Both the position numbers and the translations under genes were made by a program. From contig JBPCNO010000186.1 in assembly GCA_051001135.1 (NCBI GenBank), positions 41,739 to 105,738 on the forward strand: a stretch of 64,000 nt of DNA. The letters run 5' to 3'. Positions 23,717-31,656 of this stretch are shown in pieces; the first letter of the stretch is position 1; every line of letters begins with the position of its first letter. The notes beneath the pieces were generated by a model that was not told where the DNA came from, searched no databases, and saw only the letters and a list, made by a program, of their open reading frames with translations. This DNA comes from CAWHMN01 sp051001135 (GTDB lineage Bacteria; Acidobacteriota; Terriglobia; Terriglobales; Acidobacteriaceae).

Positions 23717-25285
23717 CTATCGCTCCTTCAGCGTAGCCAGTGGCTCCTGCCCCTTTGCCGTTCCCAGACGCGTCAGTTCCGTCGAGCCGATGTACCCGCT
23801 CTCCTGGTCGCGCACCACCACGCGCACGTGGTCCACCGGGAGCTGTAACGGCAGCCTGAACGAGAAGCGCACCTGTCCTGAGCTGCCGGGCGAAATCTGC
23901 GCCGGCGTGCCGTCGAACTCGAAACCGGCGACATGCTCGGTCTCGATCTTGCCCGAGGCCGCAATGCCCGCCGCCGCCACCGTGATCCGCGCCGTGCCAC
24001 CGCCCTTCTCGTTGGGGCTCCAGGTCAGCGCCGAAGTCGGGATCTGCATCTCCAGCGCCGCATGGTCCGGCCGGTTGAACAGGCGTACATAGATCACCGG
24101 AATGGGCAGCGCCGTGTACGGCAGCGAGGAACTTAACGCACTACCCAGTTCCTGCGTTACCTGCTCCTGCGATAGCGGACCCTCGTTTGCCAGCGCATAG
24201 TAACCGTCGCGGGTACGAACGCCGTACCCGGGATCTCCCGGCAGCGTCAACAGCACCTTGCGGAATTTGCCGTTGTAGTCCCGGTTGGTCGGCGTATAGG
24301 AGAGAGTGTAGTAGGTGGCGGCATCGGCCAGCGTGGACGCGATCTCCGCGTCCACGTCGTTGCGTCCGTAGAGCGCGCGCCCGCCGGTCTGCACCGCCAG
24401 CGTCTGGATCGCGAGATCGCCGAAGGCCGCCTGGTTCGCGCTCGAAAGCGCGTTCACATACGCCGCGAACTGCGTATTGTTGGTGAAGCTCAGCCCATTC
24501 GAGACCCCATACACGCCTCGCGGGTCGATGCTGTAGACGCTGATCCGCGCCTTCAGCAACTCATCGGAGAGCTTGCGGATGGCGTCGAAGATCTTCTGCC
24601 GGTTGCCGCCCGAGAGATCCAGCGCCGAAAAGATGGGAAAGCCGGGACTGATCCAGACGATGTTCTTCCGTCCGGGCGCGCCCGCGTTCGCCATTGCGAT
24701 CTGTTGCAAGGCGGTCAGCGAAATGTTGATGCGATCTACGGCAGAGTAGAAGCCGCGATGAAGACGCCACGGCAGCACCGCCGCGTGCTGCTTCAGCGCC
24801 GTCTCCAGCATCTGCGGATCGCGTGTGTAGTTCGCCAGAATCTTGATCCCGCTGTTGGTCAGTACATAGAGCGCCGTCGGCTCGCTCAGCCTGCTGCTGC
24901 GCGTCAGCAGCTTGTTGACGGAGTAACGCACGAACGCCATGTCCGTGAATTCCGTATTCATCTCGTCGACCAGCAGGATGGTGTGCGGCGTGGACGCGGA
25001 GAGCGGCTGCTCCGCCGTTACCGCTTCGAAGCTGCGAATGCTCTGCGGCTTGCCATCCTCCCGCAGCGTGAAATCCTGCCTGGTGAGCCCCGCCACCGGA
25101 TGCCCCGCCTTGTCCGTCACTACCACATCGAGCACCACCACATGGGTGCTCGCCTTGAGCGTCCTAACGGGTGCGTTAGGATTGGTAGGCGGCGCTGGCG
25201 CTGCAGTCTGCGCTTGAACCATCGCGCCGCATGCGAGAAAACAGGCAAGAAGGCGAAGCAGCACGAACAAGCGAAGCGGCACCAC
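23717..25285 (-). CDS. VWFA-related acidobacterial-type secreted protein
   Basis: A 522-residue protein with a Sec signal (LFVLLRLLACFLACGAMVQAQ), then THVVVLDVVVTDKAGHPVAGLTR followed by DFTLREDGKPQSIRSF, the opening characteristic of the acidobacterial VWFA-related family. The von Willebrand A domain spans about 105-330, with a modified MIDAS (LLVDEMNTEF) so metal binding is uncertain. The C-terminal 190 residues look like beta-sandwich repeats. I choose the GTG at 25285 because AGGAGG lies six bases upstream; an in-frame TTG at 25309 would place that ribosome site inside the gene. Function is unknown; extracellular adhesion or matrix roles are conjecture. Confidence 0.9.
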   Translation of the reverse strand: MVPLRLFVLLRLLACFLACGAMVQAQTAAPAPPTNPNAPVRTLKASTHVVVLDVVVTDKAGHPVAGLTRQDFTLREDGKPQSIRSFEAVTAEQPLSASTPHTILLVDEMNTEFTDMAFVRYSVNKLLTRSSRLSEPTALYVLTNSGIKILANYTRDPQMLETALKQHAAVLPWRLHRGFYSAVDRINISLTALQQIAMANAGAPGRKNIVWISPGFPIFSALDLSGGNRQKIFDAIRKLSDELLKARISVYSIDPRGVYGVSNGLSFTNNTQFAAYVNALSSANQAAFGDLAIQTLAVQTGGRALYGRNDVDAEIASTLADAATYYTLSYTPTNRDYNGKFRKVLLTLPGDPGYGVRTRDGYYALANEGPLSQEQVTQELGSALSSSLPYTALPIPVIYVRLFNRPDHAALEMQIPTSALTWSPNEKGGGTARITVAAAGIAASGKIETEHVAGFEFDGTPAQISPGSSGQVRFSFRLPLQLPVDHVRVVVRDQESGYIGSTELTRLGTAKGQEPLATLKER

Positions 25286-25356
25286 AGGCGTCCTCCTGGA
25301 CAAAGGCAAAGACGAGCGCTGCTGGCGAAAGGACGCGGGCGCCCACTCCTATTCGA

Positions 25357-26112
25357 ATGACGAACAAGCAAGCCAGTCCCCCGCCCAGTGGGTCCAGCGC
25401 GCCAACCCATCTCTCCGAAGCGGCCCTGCGCTTTCTGCGCGGACTCGCGCGCCACAACGACCGCACCTGGTTCGAAGAACGCCGCGCCGTCTACGAAACT
25501 GAACTCAAGCGGCCCATGCTGGCCATCGTTGCCGGCGTGACCGACGCCATGACCGGCTTCGCGCCCGATCATGTGCGCCCGCCGGAGAAGATCCTGATGC
25601 GCATCTACCGCGATACGCGCTTCGCCGTCGACAAGCGTCCCTACAAAACGCACGCCTCCGCCTGGTGGACCCGCCGCGGCCTGGAGAAGACTTCTGGCGC
25701 CGGCTTCTACTTTCACGTCTCCGGGAAAGAGGTGCAGATCGCCGCCGGCGTCTACATGCCGGAGGCCGCGCAACTGCTCGCCATCCGCCGCTACCTGCTC
25801 GAGCATCACGCCGCCTTCCGCTCGCTGGTGGGCGGCCGGCCCATGCGCAAGCTCTATCAGCCGGACACCGGCAACCCGCTCACCCGCGCTCCCAAAGGCT
25901 TTCCCAAGGACCACCCGGCCGACGACCTGGTGCGCCAGAGACAATGGGGCGTACATGCGTCGCTACCTGCCGAGGTAGTCTGCGATCCCGCCTTTGCCGC
26001 CACGCTTGTGCGATACTTCGCCATGGCCGCCCCGCTGGTCGCGTTGCTGAACGCGCCGCTCGTGAATCAGCTCCCAAACGATGCTAAAGTGCGTCGCAAA
26101 CCGCTCTTTTGA
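25357..26112 (+). CDS. DUF2461 domain-containing protein
   Basis: A 251-residue soluble protein of the DUF2461 (TIGR02453) family. Hallmarks are LRFLRGLARHNDRTWFEERR near residue 30, the MRIYRDTRFAVDKRPYKTH segment near 85-105, GAGFYFHVS near 118, and a conserved acidic/basic C-terminal half (GFPKDHPADDLVR). The family has no established activity. The start is the ATG at 25357; an upstream in-frame ATG at 25231 would overlap the divergent VWA gene and add a charged, unconserved stretch. No convincing Shine-Dalgarno is visible. Confidence 0.88.
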   Translation: MTNKQASPPPSGSSAPTHLSEAALRFLRGLARHNDRTWFEERRAVYETELKRPMLAIVAGVTDAMTGFAPDHVRPPEKILMRIYRDTRFAVDKRPYKTHASAWWTRRGLEKTSGAGFYFHVSGKEVQIAAGVYMPEAAQLLAIRRYLLEHHAAFRSLVGGRPMRKLYQPDTGNPLTRAPKGFPKDHPADDLVRQRQWGVHASLPAEVVCDPAFAATLVRYFAMAAPLVALLNAPLVNQLPNDAKVRRKPLF

Positions 26113-26353
26113 GCGCCGAAAGCGCCTCTGTCGCGCACCTTTTAGACATGCATGTCGCGCGTTTTCATACAACGAAAGTGGCAGCAAACCGGTAGAACTG
26201 CCGCCGAAAAAGGTACAAATCCCGCAAAAAGCTGTGGAAATGGCACTTTTCCCGTTGACAAGGGGCCGCGCCAAGCCGCAAGGTTACGGCGGTGAGGTCG
26301 CTTAGACCCGCATAAATACAGGGGTTTTATTCGTATCGGAGGATTAGAAAACA

Positions 26354-26650
26354 ATGGCAACAGGACTCACGAAAACTCAACTGGTTCGTCAAATGGCCGA
26401 AAAACTCGAGCTAACCAACAAACAAATCTCGGGCTTCTTCGACCTGTTAGCGGAGACTGCGGTTAAGGAAACAAAGAAGAACGGCGTCTTTGTTATCCCC
26501 GGTCTCGGACGCTTGGTGAAGGCCGAACGTAAGGCGCGCATGGGCCGCAATCCGCAGACTGGTGAGCAGATCAAGATCAAGGCGAAGACAGTTGTGAAGT
26601 TCCGTGTGGCGAAGGCCGCGAAGGATACGATCGCTCCCCCGAAGAAATAG
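26354..26650 (+). CDS. HU-family DNA-binding protein
   Basis: A 98-residue nucleoid protein. The HU fold is intact: helical N-terminus (TKTQLVRQMAEKLELTNKQISGFFDLL), strand GVFVIPGLGRLVKAERKARMGRNPQTGE, with the DNA-intercalating arm (RNPQTGE, Pro about 71), and a C-terminal AKTVVKFRVAKAAKD followed by a short PPKK tail. It bends and compacts DNA as a dimer. GGAGG lies 11 bases before the ATG. A TTGACA hexamer at 26255-26260 could be a -35 box, but no good -10 follows at normal spacing. A strong terminator follows at 26681. Confidence 0.95.
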   Translation: MATGLTKTQLVRQMAEKLELTNKQISGFFDLLAETAVKETKKNGVFVIPGLGRLVKAERKARMGRNPQTGEQIKIKAKTVVKFRVAKAAKDTIAPPKK

Positions 26651-26680
26651 CTTCAGGGTCACGGCAGAATTTCGTTACAT

Positions 26681-26719
26681 GAGATAGGCATGGCTTAGCA
26701 GCCATGCCTATCTCATTTT
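26681..26719. terminator. Rho-independent terminator after the HU gene
   Basis: A perfect 14-bp stem (26681-26694 with 26701-26714) has the six-base loop TTAGCA and is followed by ATTTTG. It sits between the convergent HU and membrane-protein genes and mainly serves HU; its right arm overlaps the stop region of the opposite gene. Confidence 0.9.
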
Positions 26720-27462
26720 GTGCTGACTTCCTGTCCAAGATTTCCCGTTTGCGATATGGGCTTCCAATCGGCCGGCTGCAACGCTCGAGCTACCAGCGAA
26801 AGGCCGAGGGAGATAAGCAGGCAGCGCAGAAGAGCATGTGGGTTGTAGCGCCAGGCGAAGACTGAAAGGCATAACGCATACAGAATCGCGAAACTCTCCG
26901 AGAGTACCGCTGATCTCCAACGTGCCGCGGTGTTCGGCCGACGTGGCAAAATCACACCTATATCCTGCTCTGGAGCTAAGACGCCGGGGTACCTCTTCGC
27001 TCTGACATATGAAAGGAACTGCACGACAGAAAGAAAGATCAGAAAGAAAATTGCTCCACTCGGTGGCATCAGAATGACGACGCCCAGCGACACGAGCATG
27101 GTGCCGAAAGAAGCCAATCTCAGTTGACTAAGACTTGAACAGCGATGAGAGATATTCCTCGGATGCGAATGTTCAGACGATCCAGGAACATTGAATTGGA
27201 TCGCAGATGCGCCCGCGGAAACCTTTAAAAGTGCGCCCGCAATCGTAAGTAATATAATCGTAACTGTTACGGTGACAGTTGCAAGTGAGAAAGAAAGATT
27301 TAAACTGCGGACAAGCAGGCCTGGCATGTAAAGCCATGTGAGTGTCGTTGCAAATGTTCCAAGGTATTGATCCCAGGGAGCCCACAGACCAAGAATGCAT
27401 GCAGCAGCTATGGCGGCTTGAAGCAGCCAATATCCCATCCGGCGCATCCCGGATCCAATCAA
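26713..27462 (-). CDS. Membrane protein resembling isoprenylcysteine methyltransferase-like family, degenerate core
   Basis: A 249-residue polytopic protein with about six hydrophobic helices. The segments ILGLWAPWDQYLG, VVILMPPSGAIFFLIFLSVVQFLSYVRAKR and FAWRYNPHALLRCLLISLGLSLVARA recall acidobacterial ICMT-like methyltransferases. The usual catalytic stretch (GPYRYVRNPLYLG type) is not readable here; a Ser/His-rich segment (about residues 95-120) stands in its place, so activity is doubtful. The TTG start overlaps the parB stop (TTGA) with GGAG seven bases upstream, suggesting coupling. DNA is more AT-rich than its neighbours. A decaying or repurposed gene is possible. Confidence 0.65.
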   Translation of the reverse strand: MIGSGMRRMGYWLLQAAIAAACILGLWAPWDQYLGTFATTLTWLYMPGLLVRSLNLSFSLATVTVTVTIILLTIAGALLKVSAGASAIQFNVPGSSEHSHPRNISHRCSSLSQLRLASFGTMLVSLGVVILMPPSGAIFFLIFLSVVQFLSYVRAKRYPGVLAPEQDIGVILPRRPNTAARWRSAVLSESFAILYALCLSVFAWRYNPHALLRCLLISLGLSLVARALQPADWKPISQTGNLGQEVSTK

Positions 27463-28373
27463 GCTTCATCTCCAACGATCCGCATCATCAGTGCGTCAAA
27501 GCCTTCAACGCTCGAGTATTCGATGGTGACCCGGCCTCGGCCGCCCTTGTCGTCGATTATCACCTTTAGCCCTAACGCTCTTTGCAGGAGATCGCGGGCC
27601 TCGCGGACGTTCGGATCCAGCGGCTCCTTGAGCTTAGGCTCTGACTGTTTCTTTTCTGGATGATCGAGGTTCTGGACGAACGACTCGGTCTGTCGCACGG
27701 AAAGGGAGAGCGCCAGCACCTTCTGCGCCGCCTTGGTGATCGCCTCAGGCGATTCGAGGGATAGAAGTGCCCGAGCATGTCCGAAGCTGAGTTCGCCCGT
27801 TTCTACCTTTGTCTGCACTTCCTTGGGTAGCCGCAGAAGACGCAGCGAATTCGCGATCGATGTGCGATCCTTCCCGGTTCTTTTGGCGATCTGCTCCTGG
27901 GTCAGGTGGAAGTCCTGGCTCAGACGCTCGAATGCGCGTGCCTGCTCCATGGGGTTCAGATCCGATCGCTGCAGATTCTCAACGACCGTCATCTCCATGG
28001 CTTGCTGATCGGAGACGGGACGCACAATCGCCGGGACACTGCTCTTGCCTGCCTGTCCCGATGCGGTCCAGCGACGCTCGCCCGCGATCAATTGAAAGCG
28101 GCCGTTTGGAATCGGGCGGACGAGAACTGGCTGGACTACGCCGGTCGCAGCGATGGATGCGGCAAGCTCAGCGAGCTGCGCTTCATTGAAGTGACTCCGC
28201 GTCTGGTAGGGATTGCGGTCAATCATGTTCAGCGGAATCTCGCGAGGCGTCCCTTCATTGGAGGCCGAGCCGGCTGGTGCGGGCGTCGGCTGAGCCGCGG
28301 CCGAGCGATTGGGCAGCAGTGACTCAAGCCCTTTCCCCAGGGCGCGGCGCTTTGTCGTTTCGGATATCTGCAT
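27459..28373 (-). CDS. parB: Chromosome-partitioning protein ParB (CTP-dependent DNA clamp)
   Basis: A 304-residue protein that loads at parS and spreads along DNA. It begins KRRALGKGLESLLPN, has the ParB/Srx domain (REIPLNMIDRNPYQTRSHFN near 45-65, with GERRW as the CTP-binding GERRxR-type motif and ENLQRSDLNPMEQA), a central helix-turn-helix (LTQEQIAKRTGKDRTSIANSLRLLRLP) and a C-terminal dimerisation domain (DKGGRGRVTIEYSS). It follows parA by 42 bases on the same strand; two parS sites lie upstream at 29362-29401. Confidence 0.97.
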   Translation of the reverse strand: MQISETTKRRALGKGLESLLPNRSAAAQPTPAPAGSASNEGTPREIPLNMIDRNPYQTRSHFNEAQLAELAASIAATGVVQPVLVRPIPNGRFQLIAGERRWTASGQAGKSSVPAIVRPVSDQQAMEMTVVENLQRSDLNPMEQARAFERLSQDFHLTQEQIAKRTGKDRTSIANSLRLLRLPKEVQTKVETGELSFGHARALLSLESPEAITKAAQKVLALSLSVRQTESFVQNLDHPEKKQSEPKLKEPLDPNVREARDLLQRALGLKVIIDDKGGRGRVTIEYSSVEGFDALMMRIVGDEA

Positions 28374-28415
28374 CGCTTGTATGTCCTATCTAAGAACGAA
28401 CGGCTGTGAAGTGGA

Positions 28416-29267
28416 TTAAGCGTAGGGCCAGAAGCGTACGCTCGAAGTCTTTCGATTGCCCGCAAGCTTCGTCCGCTCAACTGCGCGAGGGCTAACCACC
28501 TTTTGGCGGGCAAGGAGCTCTTCCGCAAGTTCGCGATAGGCATCGGAGCCGCGAGAGCGCGGGTCATACAGCATCACGGGTTTTCCGTGGCTCGGGGCCT
28601 CGGCTAGGCGAATGTTGCGCGGAATGGCGGTTTTGAAGAGCTTGTCTCCGAAGAACTCTTTCAGGTTTAGAGTAACCTGCTGGGCGAGGTTGGTACGCTC
28701 GTCGTACATCGTGAGGACAACGCCCTCAAGCTGAAGCGAAGGGTTGAATGCCTCTTGTACTCTGCCGAGCGTTCCCAGCAACTCGCTGACCCCTTCGAGA
28801 GCGAAGTACTCCGCCTGAATGGGCACAAGCAGTCGATCCGCGGCGACCAGAGCGTTGAGGGTCAGCAAATCCAGTGCGGGGGGGCAATCAAGCAGGATGT
28901 AGTCGAACGCCCGCGTAAGAGAGGAGAGCCCCTGTTTGAGTTTCAGCTCGCGATCTTTTGCCTCGACCAGTTCGACGTTTGCTCCAATGAGATTGCGACT
29001 TCCGGGCAGAACTTTGAGCGTTTCGAGTTCAGTGGGGAGCAGAATACCCGCCGGGTCGGCCCCTTCGATCAGTAGATCGTAGATGGAGGGACGCTCGTCG
29101 TCGCGCGGAATGCCTAAGCCACTGGTGGTATTTCCCTGGGGGTCGCAATCGACGACCAGGCAATCCAGACCCTCAAGGGCGAGAGCCGCTGAGAGGTTAA
29201 TCGCTGTGGTTGTCTTGCCGACGCCCCCCTTTTGGTTGACGATGGCAAGGATTTTGGCGGTGTGCAT
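28416..29267 (-). CDS. parA: Chromosome-partitioning ATPase ParA/Soj
   Basis: A 283-residue deviant-Walker ATPase that positions ParB-parS complexes. Walker A is KGGVGKTT at about residues 11-18, the A' motif is VVDCDPQGN, Walker B is ILLDCPPAL, and the MYDERTNLAQQV segment is typical. I use the ATG at 29267; an in-frame GTG at 29276 is an alternative. The basic C-terminal tail (ERTKLAGNRKTSSVRFW) extends a little beyond the usual end. The gene order rsmG-parA-parB is common near bacterial replication origins. Confidence 0.97.
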   Translation of the reverse strand: MHTAKILAIVNQKGGVGKTTTAINLSAALALEGLDCLVVDCDPQGNTTSGLGIPRDDERPSIYDLLIEGADPAGILLPTELETLKVLPGSRNLIGANVELVEAKDRELKLKQGLSSLTRAFDYILLDCPPALDLLTLNALVAADRLLVPIQAEYFALEGVSELLGTLGRVQEAFNPSLQLEGVVLTMYDERTNLAQQVTLNLKEFFGDKLFKTAIPRNIRLAEAPSHGKPVMLYDPRSRGSDAYRELAEELLARQKVVSPRAVERTKLAGNRKTSSVRFWPYA

Positions 29268-29361
29268 GCTCTCCACACCTTAGAGGCTCGCGGGAGAAGA
29301 AGCAATTTCCACGACTGTGGATGTCGTGGATTTCGGGGGCACCTTGGATCAAGGCGGGGGG

Positions 29362-29377
29362 TGTTCCACGTGGAACT
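29362..29377. promoter_or_regulatory. parS centromere site 1
   Basis: TGTTCCACGTGGAACT matches the bacterial parS consensus TGTTYCACGTGRAACA at all but the last base. It lies between parA and rsmG, 24 bases between start points from a second site. Confidence 0.9.
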
Positions 29378-29385
29378 ATTCGACC

Positions 29386-29401
29386 GGTTCCACGTGGAAC
29401 A
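29386..29401. promoter_or_regulatory. parS centromere site 2
   Basis: GGTTCCACGTGGAACA matches the parS consensus at all but the first base and ends two bases before the rsmG stop codon. The tandem pair should nucleate ParB next to its own operon and may also influence parAB expression. Confidence 0.9.
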
Positions 29402-29402
29402 T

Positions 29403-30038
29403 CTAAACCGGCTTCCCGATCAATATCAGGGCACGATGGGTGCCTGGGATCAGGTGATGCTTCCAGGCAAGCTCATTGCCGACCAGGCGGCCGACATCGC
29501 CGGGAACAGATTCGCCTTGTCGCTCGCTGACGAGGAACATCAGGCACCCTCCAGGGGCAAGTTGAAGGGACGCAGGTAATAGCGCCGAGCCGAGCCGGTC
29601 CACCGCCCGCATCGTAACAAGGTCGAAACCAGCCTCGTTGATCCTGCGAGTTACCCGTTGCGCGTGAACCGTAAGGGGAAGCTCGATCCGCCGGGCGACC
29701 TCCCGCAAGAATGCAGCCTTCTTGCTGTTTGCATCCGCAAGCGTCACCTTCAACGCGGGCCGCAAGATTGCAATTGGGATCCCAGGAATGCCTGCACCCG
29801 AACCGAAGTCGAGGACGGTGCCCGCGTCCGGTGGGACCAGCGAAGCCGCGAATGCGCCCTCCATCAGATGGCGATGGAGAATCCCGTCGTCATCGCGAAT
29901 CGCCGTCAGATTCAACTTGCTATTCCATAACTGCAGCAGCTCCGCGTAGAGAATGAATCGCTGTAGCGCCTGCTTATCCGGCCGAGGGAGTCCCCAAGCC
30001 TGCAGCGCTCTCTCGATCGCGTCGGATGTAATCGCCAA
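29403..30038 (-). CDS. rsmG: 16S rRNA (guanine-527-N7)-methyltransferase RsmG
   Basis: A 211-residue SAM-dependent methyltransferase that modifies G527 of 16S rRNA (also called GidB). The N-terminal helices (FILYAELLQLWNSKLNLTAIRDDDGILHRHLMEG) and the SAM motif VLDFGSGAGIPGIPIAI at about 74-90 are diagnostic; DLVTMRAVDRL follows. The start is a TTG at 30038, and a shorter start cannot be excluded. It lies directly upstream of the parS sites and parAB. Confidence 0.95.
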   Translation of the reverse strand: MAITSDAIERALQAWGLPRPDKQALQRFILYAELLQLWNSKLNLTAIRDDDGILHRHLMEGAFAASLVPPDAGTVLDFGSGAGIPGIPIAILRPALKVTLADANSKKAAFLREVARRIELPLTVHAQRVTRRINEAGFDLVTMRAVDRLGSALLPASLQLAPGGCLMFLVSERQGESVPGDVGRLVGNELAWKHHLIPGTHRALILIGKPV

Positions 30039-30119
30039 GTCCGGCCCCGTTCCTCGATTGACTTTCGATCTACAGTTTGCCCGAAGTGCAGCCGAAAGTA
30101 TGGGGACTCGGAGTGGCGC

Positions 30120-30863
30120 TCAGCCGATTGACGTTCGAACCGGCGCAAGCGCCCATTGACCCGCTGCTCGGACAAACTCTTCGAAGATTCGGCACGAAAG
30201 CAAGCTGTCGCTCAACGTGCGCTCAGGATGCCATTGCACACCAAGAACAAACCCGTCATCGCCTTCGAATGCCTCCACCGTGCCATCCACCTCGGAAGTC
30301 GCCGTCACGCGCAGCCCGTCTCCCGCGCGGGCAACTGCCTGATGATGGCTTGAGTTAACGCAGGTGGTTCCCGCTGCGGCATCCTGGGCGATGAGCCGTT
30401 CAAGGCGGCTTGAAGTGGCGATCACCAGTGCGTGCGCCTGGCGCACCTCTCGTCCCGGCCGGTGATTGATCTGCGTCTGAAGATGCTGGGTAAGGGTTCC
30501 GCCTCGCCACACGTTCAGAGACTGCATCCCGTAGCAAACGCCGAGCAAAGGCTTTCCTAGATTGAACGCGTCTTGCAGCAACAGCTCATCTGCTGCTTCG
30601 CGGAGAGCATCCGCCCGCGCGCATTCGGGCGCCCGGCGCTCGCCGTACTTCTCGGGGTTGATGTCCGCCGGGCTTCCGGGAAGAAGAATGCCGGTGCCGC
30701 AAGCGAGAATTCTCGCCTGCTCCGACTGATCGAGCTCCAGTGGAAGCGCAATCGCCTGTCCCTCGAATTGCTGGCAGGCCGCAGCATATTGTGGCCACGA
30801 CCGAGCGTTGTACTGTGCATCGAACGATGTCGGCACGGGGATGATGATGCGCGGTCTACTCAT
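30120..30863 (-). CDS. Gamma-glutamyl-gamma-aminobutyrate hydrolase-like class I glutamine amidotransferase (peptidase C26)
   Basis: A 247-residue hydrolase related to PuuD. The nucleophile Cys lies in LLGVCYGMQSLNV (about residue 108) and the catalytic His-Glu in GVQWHPERT (about 219-221); the opening IIIPVPTSFD and ILLPGSPADINPEKYGE with a preceding oxyanion Gly fit the family. It probably cleaves gamma-glutamyl bonds; no putrescine genes are nearby, so the substrate is open. GGTGGAG precedes the ATG, and the gene overlaps the end of the upstream acyltransferase gene by eight bases, so the two are probably coupled. Confidence 0.9.
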   Translation of the reverse strand: MSRPRIIIPVPTSFDAQYNARSWPQYAAACQQFEGQAIALPLELDQSEQARILACGTGILLPGSPADINPEKYGERRAPECARADALREAADELLLQDAFNLGKPLLGVCYGMQSLNVWRGGTLTQHLQTQINHRPGREVRQAHALVIATSSRLERLIAQDAAAGTTCVNSSHHQAVARAGDGLRVTATSEVDGTVEAFEGDDGFVLGVQWHPERTLSDSLLSCRIFEEFVRAAGQWALAPVRTSIG

Positions 30864-31656
30864 GCAACTCCACCTGGGGCATGGCCGAGTAGAGATAGTA
30901 GAGATCGTGAATGATCTCGCGTACGCGGCCCGTGAGCGCTTCAGCTTCCCGAGAGCTTCGCCCGGCGGTTGACACCGGTTCGCCCACGATAAGTTTGATC
31001 GTCTGCGGGCGGAAATGCCGGCCGTGCATCGGCAGCAGTTCGTAAGTTCCGACCAGTGCCATGGGAACGATGGGTACCCCTGCGCGAATCGCCATGTAGG
31101 AAGGCCCGCTCATGAACGGCGCCAGGTGCCCATCCCGGGCGCGGCCGCCCTCCGGAAATGCAAAGAGGGGCATTCCCGCCTTGAGCGCGCGAACCCCGTG
31201 ATTCAAGCTTGCGATCGATGATCGCGGATTGTCCACGGTTACGGCAATTTGTCCTGAGCGATGCAGGTGCCAGCCGATGAATGGCAACTTCCATAGATCG
31301 CTGCGCGCCAGAATGCGGAATTGGAACGGCATCGCGGCGAAGATCGCGGGAGTATCCATATAGGAGAGGTGATTGCAAACGTAAACGGCCGTCTGATGCT
31401 GTTGAAGGAATTCGCCGCCGATGATCTCCAGAGACGACCCGCTGATCATCAGGCCTGCCTTGGCCCACGCTCGCGCGATGCGGTGCTGCCACGCACCATC
31501 TTTTTCTATCAACGATATGGCCAACGAGGCGGAGCCGAACAGAGCAGTTGCGACAAAAAACGCAGGTGCCTGAATCAGGTTCGAGCATAAGCGCGCGCCC
31601 ATGGGCGGCAGCGCCAACGGGGAGATGCCCGCGTTCGAAGCCGGCAGATTAGGCAT
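30856..31656 (-). CDS. plsC: 1-acyl-sn-glycerol-3-phosphate acyltransferase
   Basis: A 266-residue inner-membrane acyltransferase that makes phosphatidic acid. An N-terminal hydrophobic stretch (about 28-48) precedes the catalytic motif NHLSYMD (NHX4D, about 94-100), motif II around FRILARSDLWKLPFIGW, motif III FPEGGR (about 168-173; the usual Thr is Gly) and VPIVPMALVGTYELLP. It overlaps folC upstream and the amidotransferase downstream, each by eight bases, indicating an operon. Confidence 0.92.
   Translation of the reverse strand: MPNLPASNAGISPLALPPMGARLCSNLIQAPAFFVATALFGSASLAISLIEKDGAWQHRIARAWAKAGLMISGSSLEIIGGEFLQQHQTAVYVCNHLSYMDTPAIFAAMPFQFRILARSDLWKLPFIGWHLHRSGQIAVTVDNPRSSIASLNHGVRALKAGMPLFAFPEGGRARDGHLAPFMSGPSYMAIRAGVPIVPMALVGTYELLPMHGRHFRPQTIKLIVGEPVSTAGRSSREAEALTGRVREIIHDLYYLYSAMPQVELHE

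Noticed and set aside
26255..26260. TTGACA as the HU promoter -35 box
   Set aside because: No acceptable -10 hexamer occurs 16-19 bases downstream, so I do not call a promoter.
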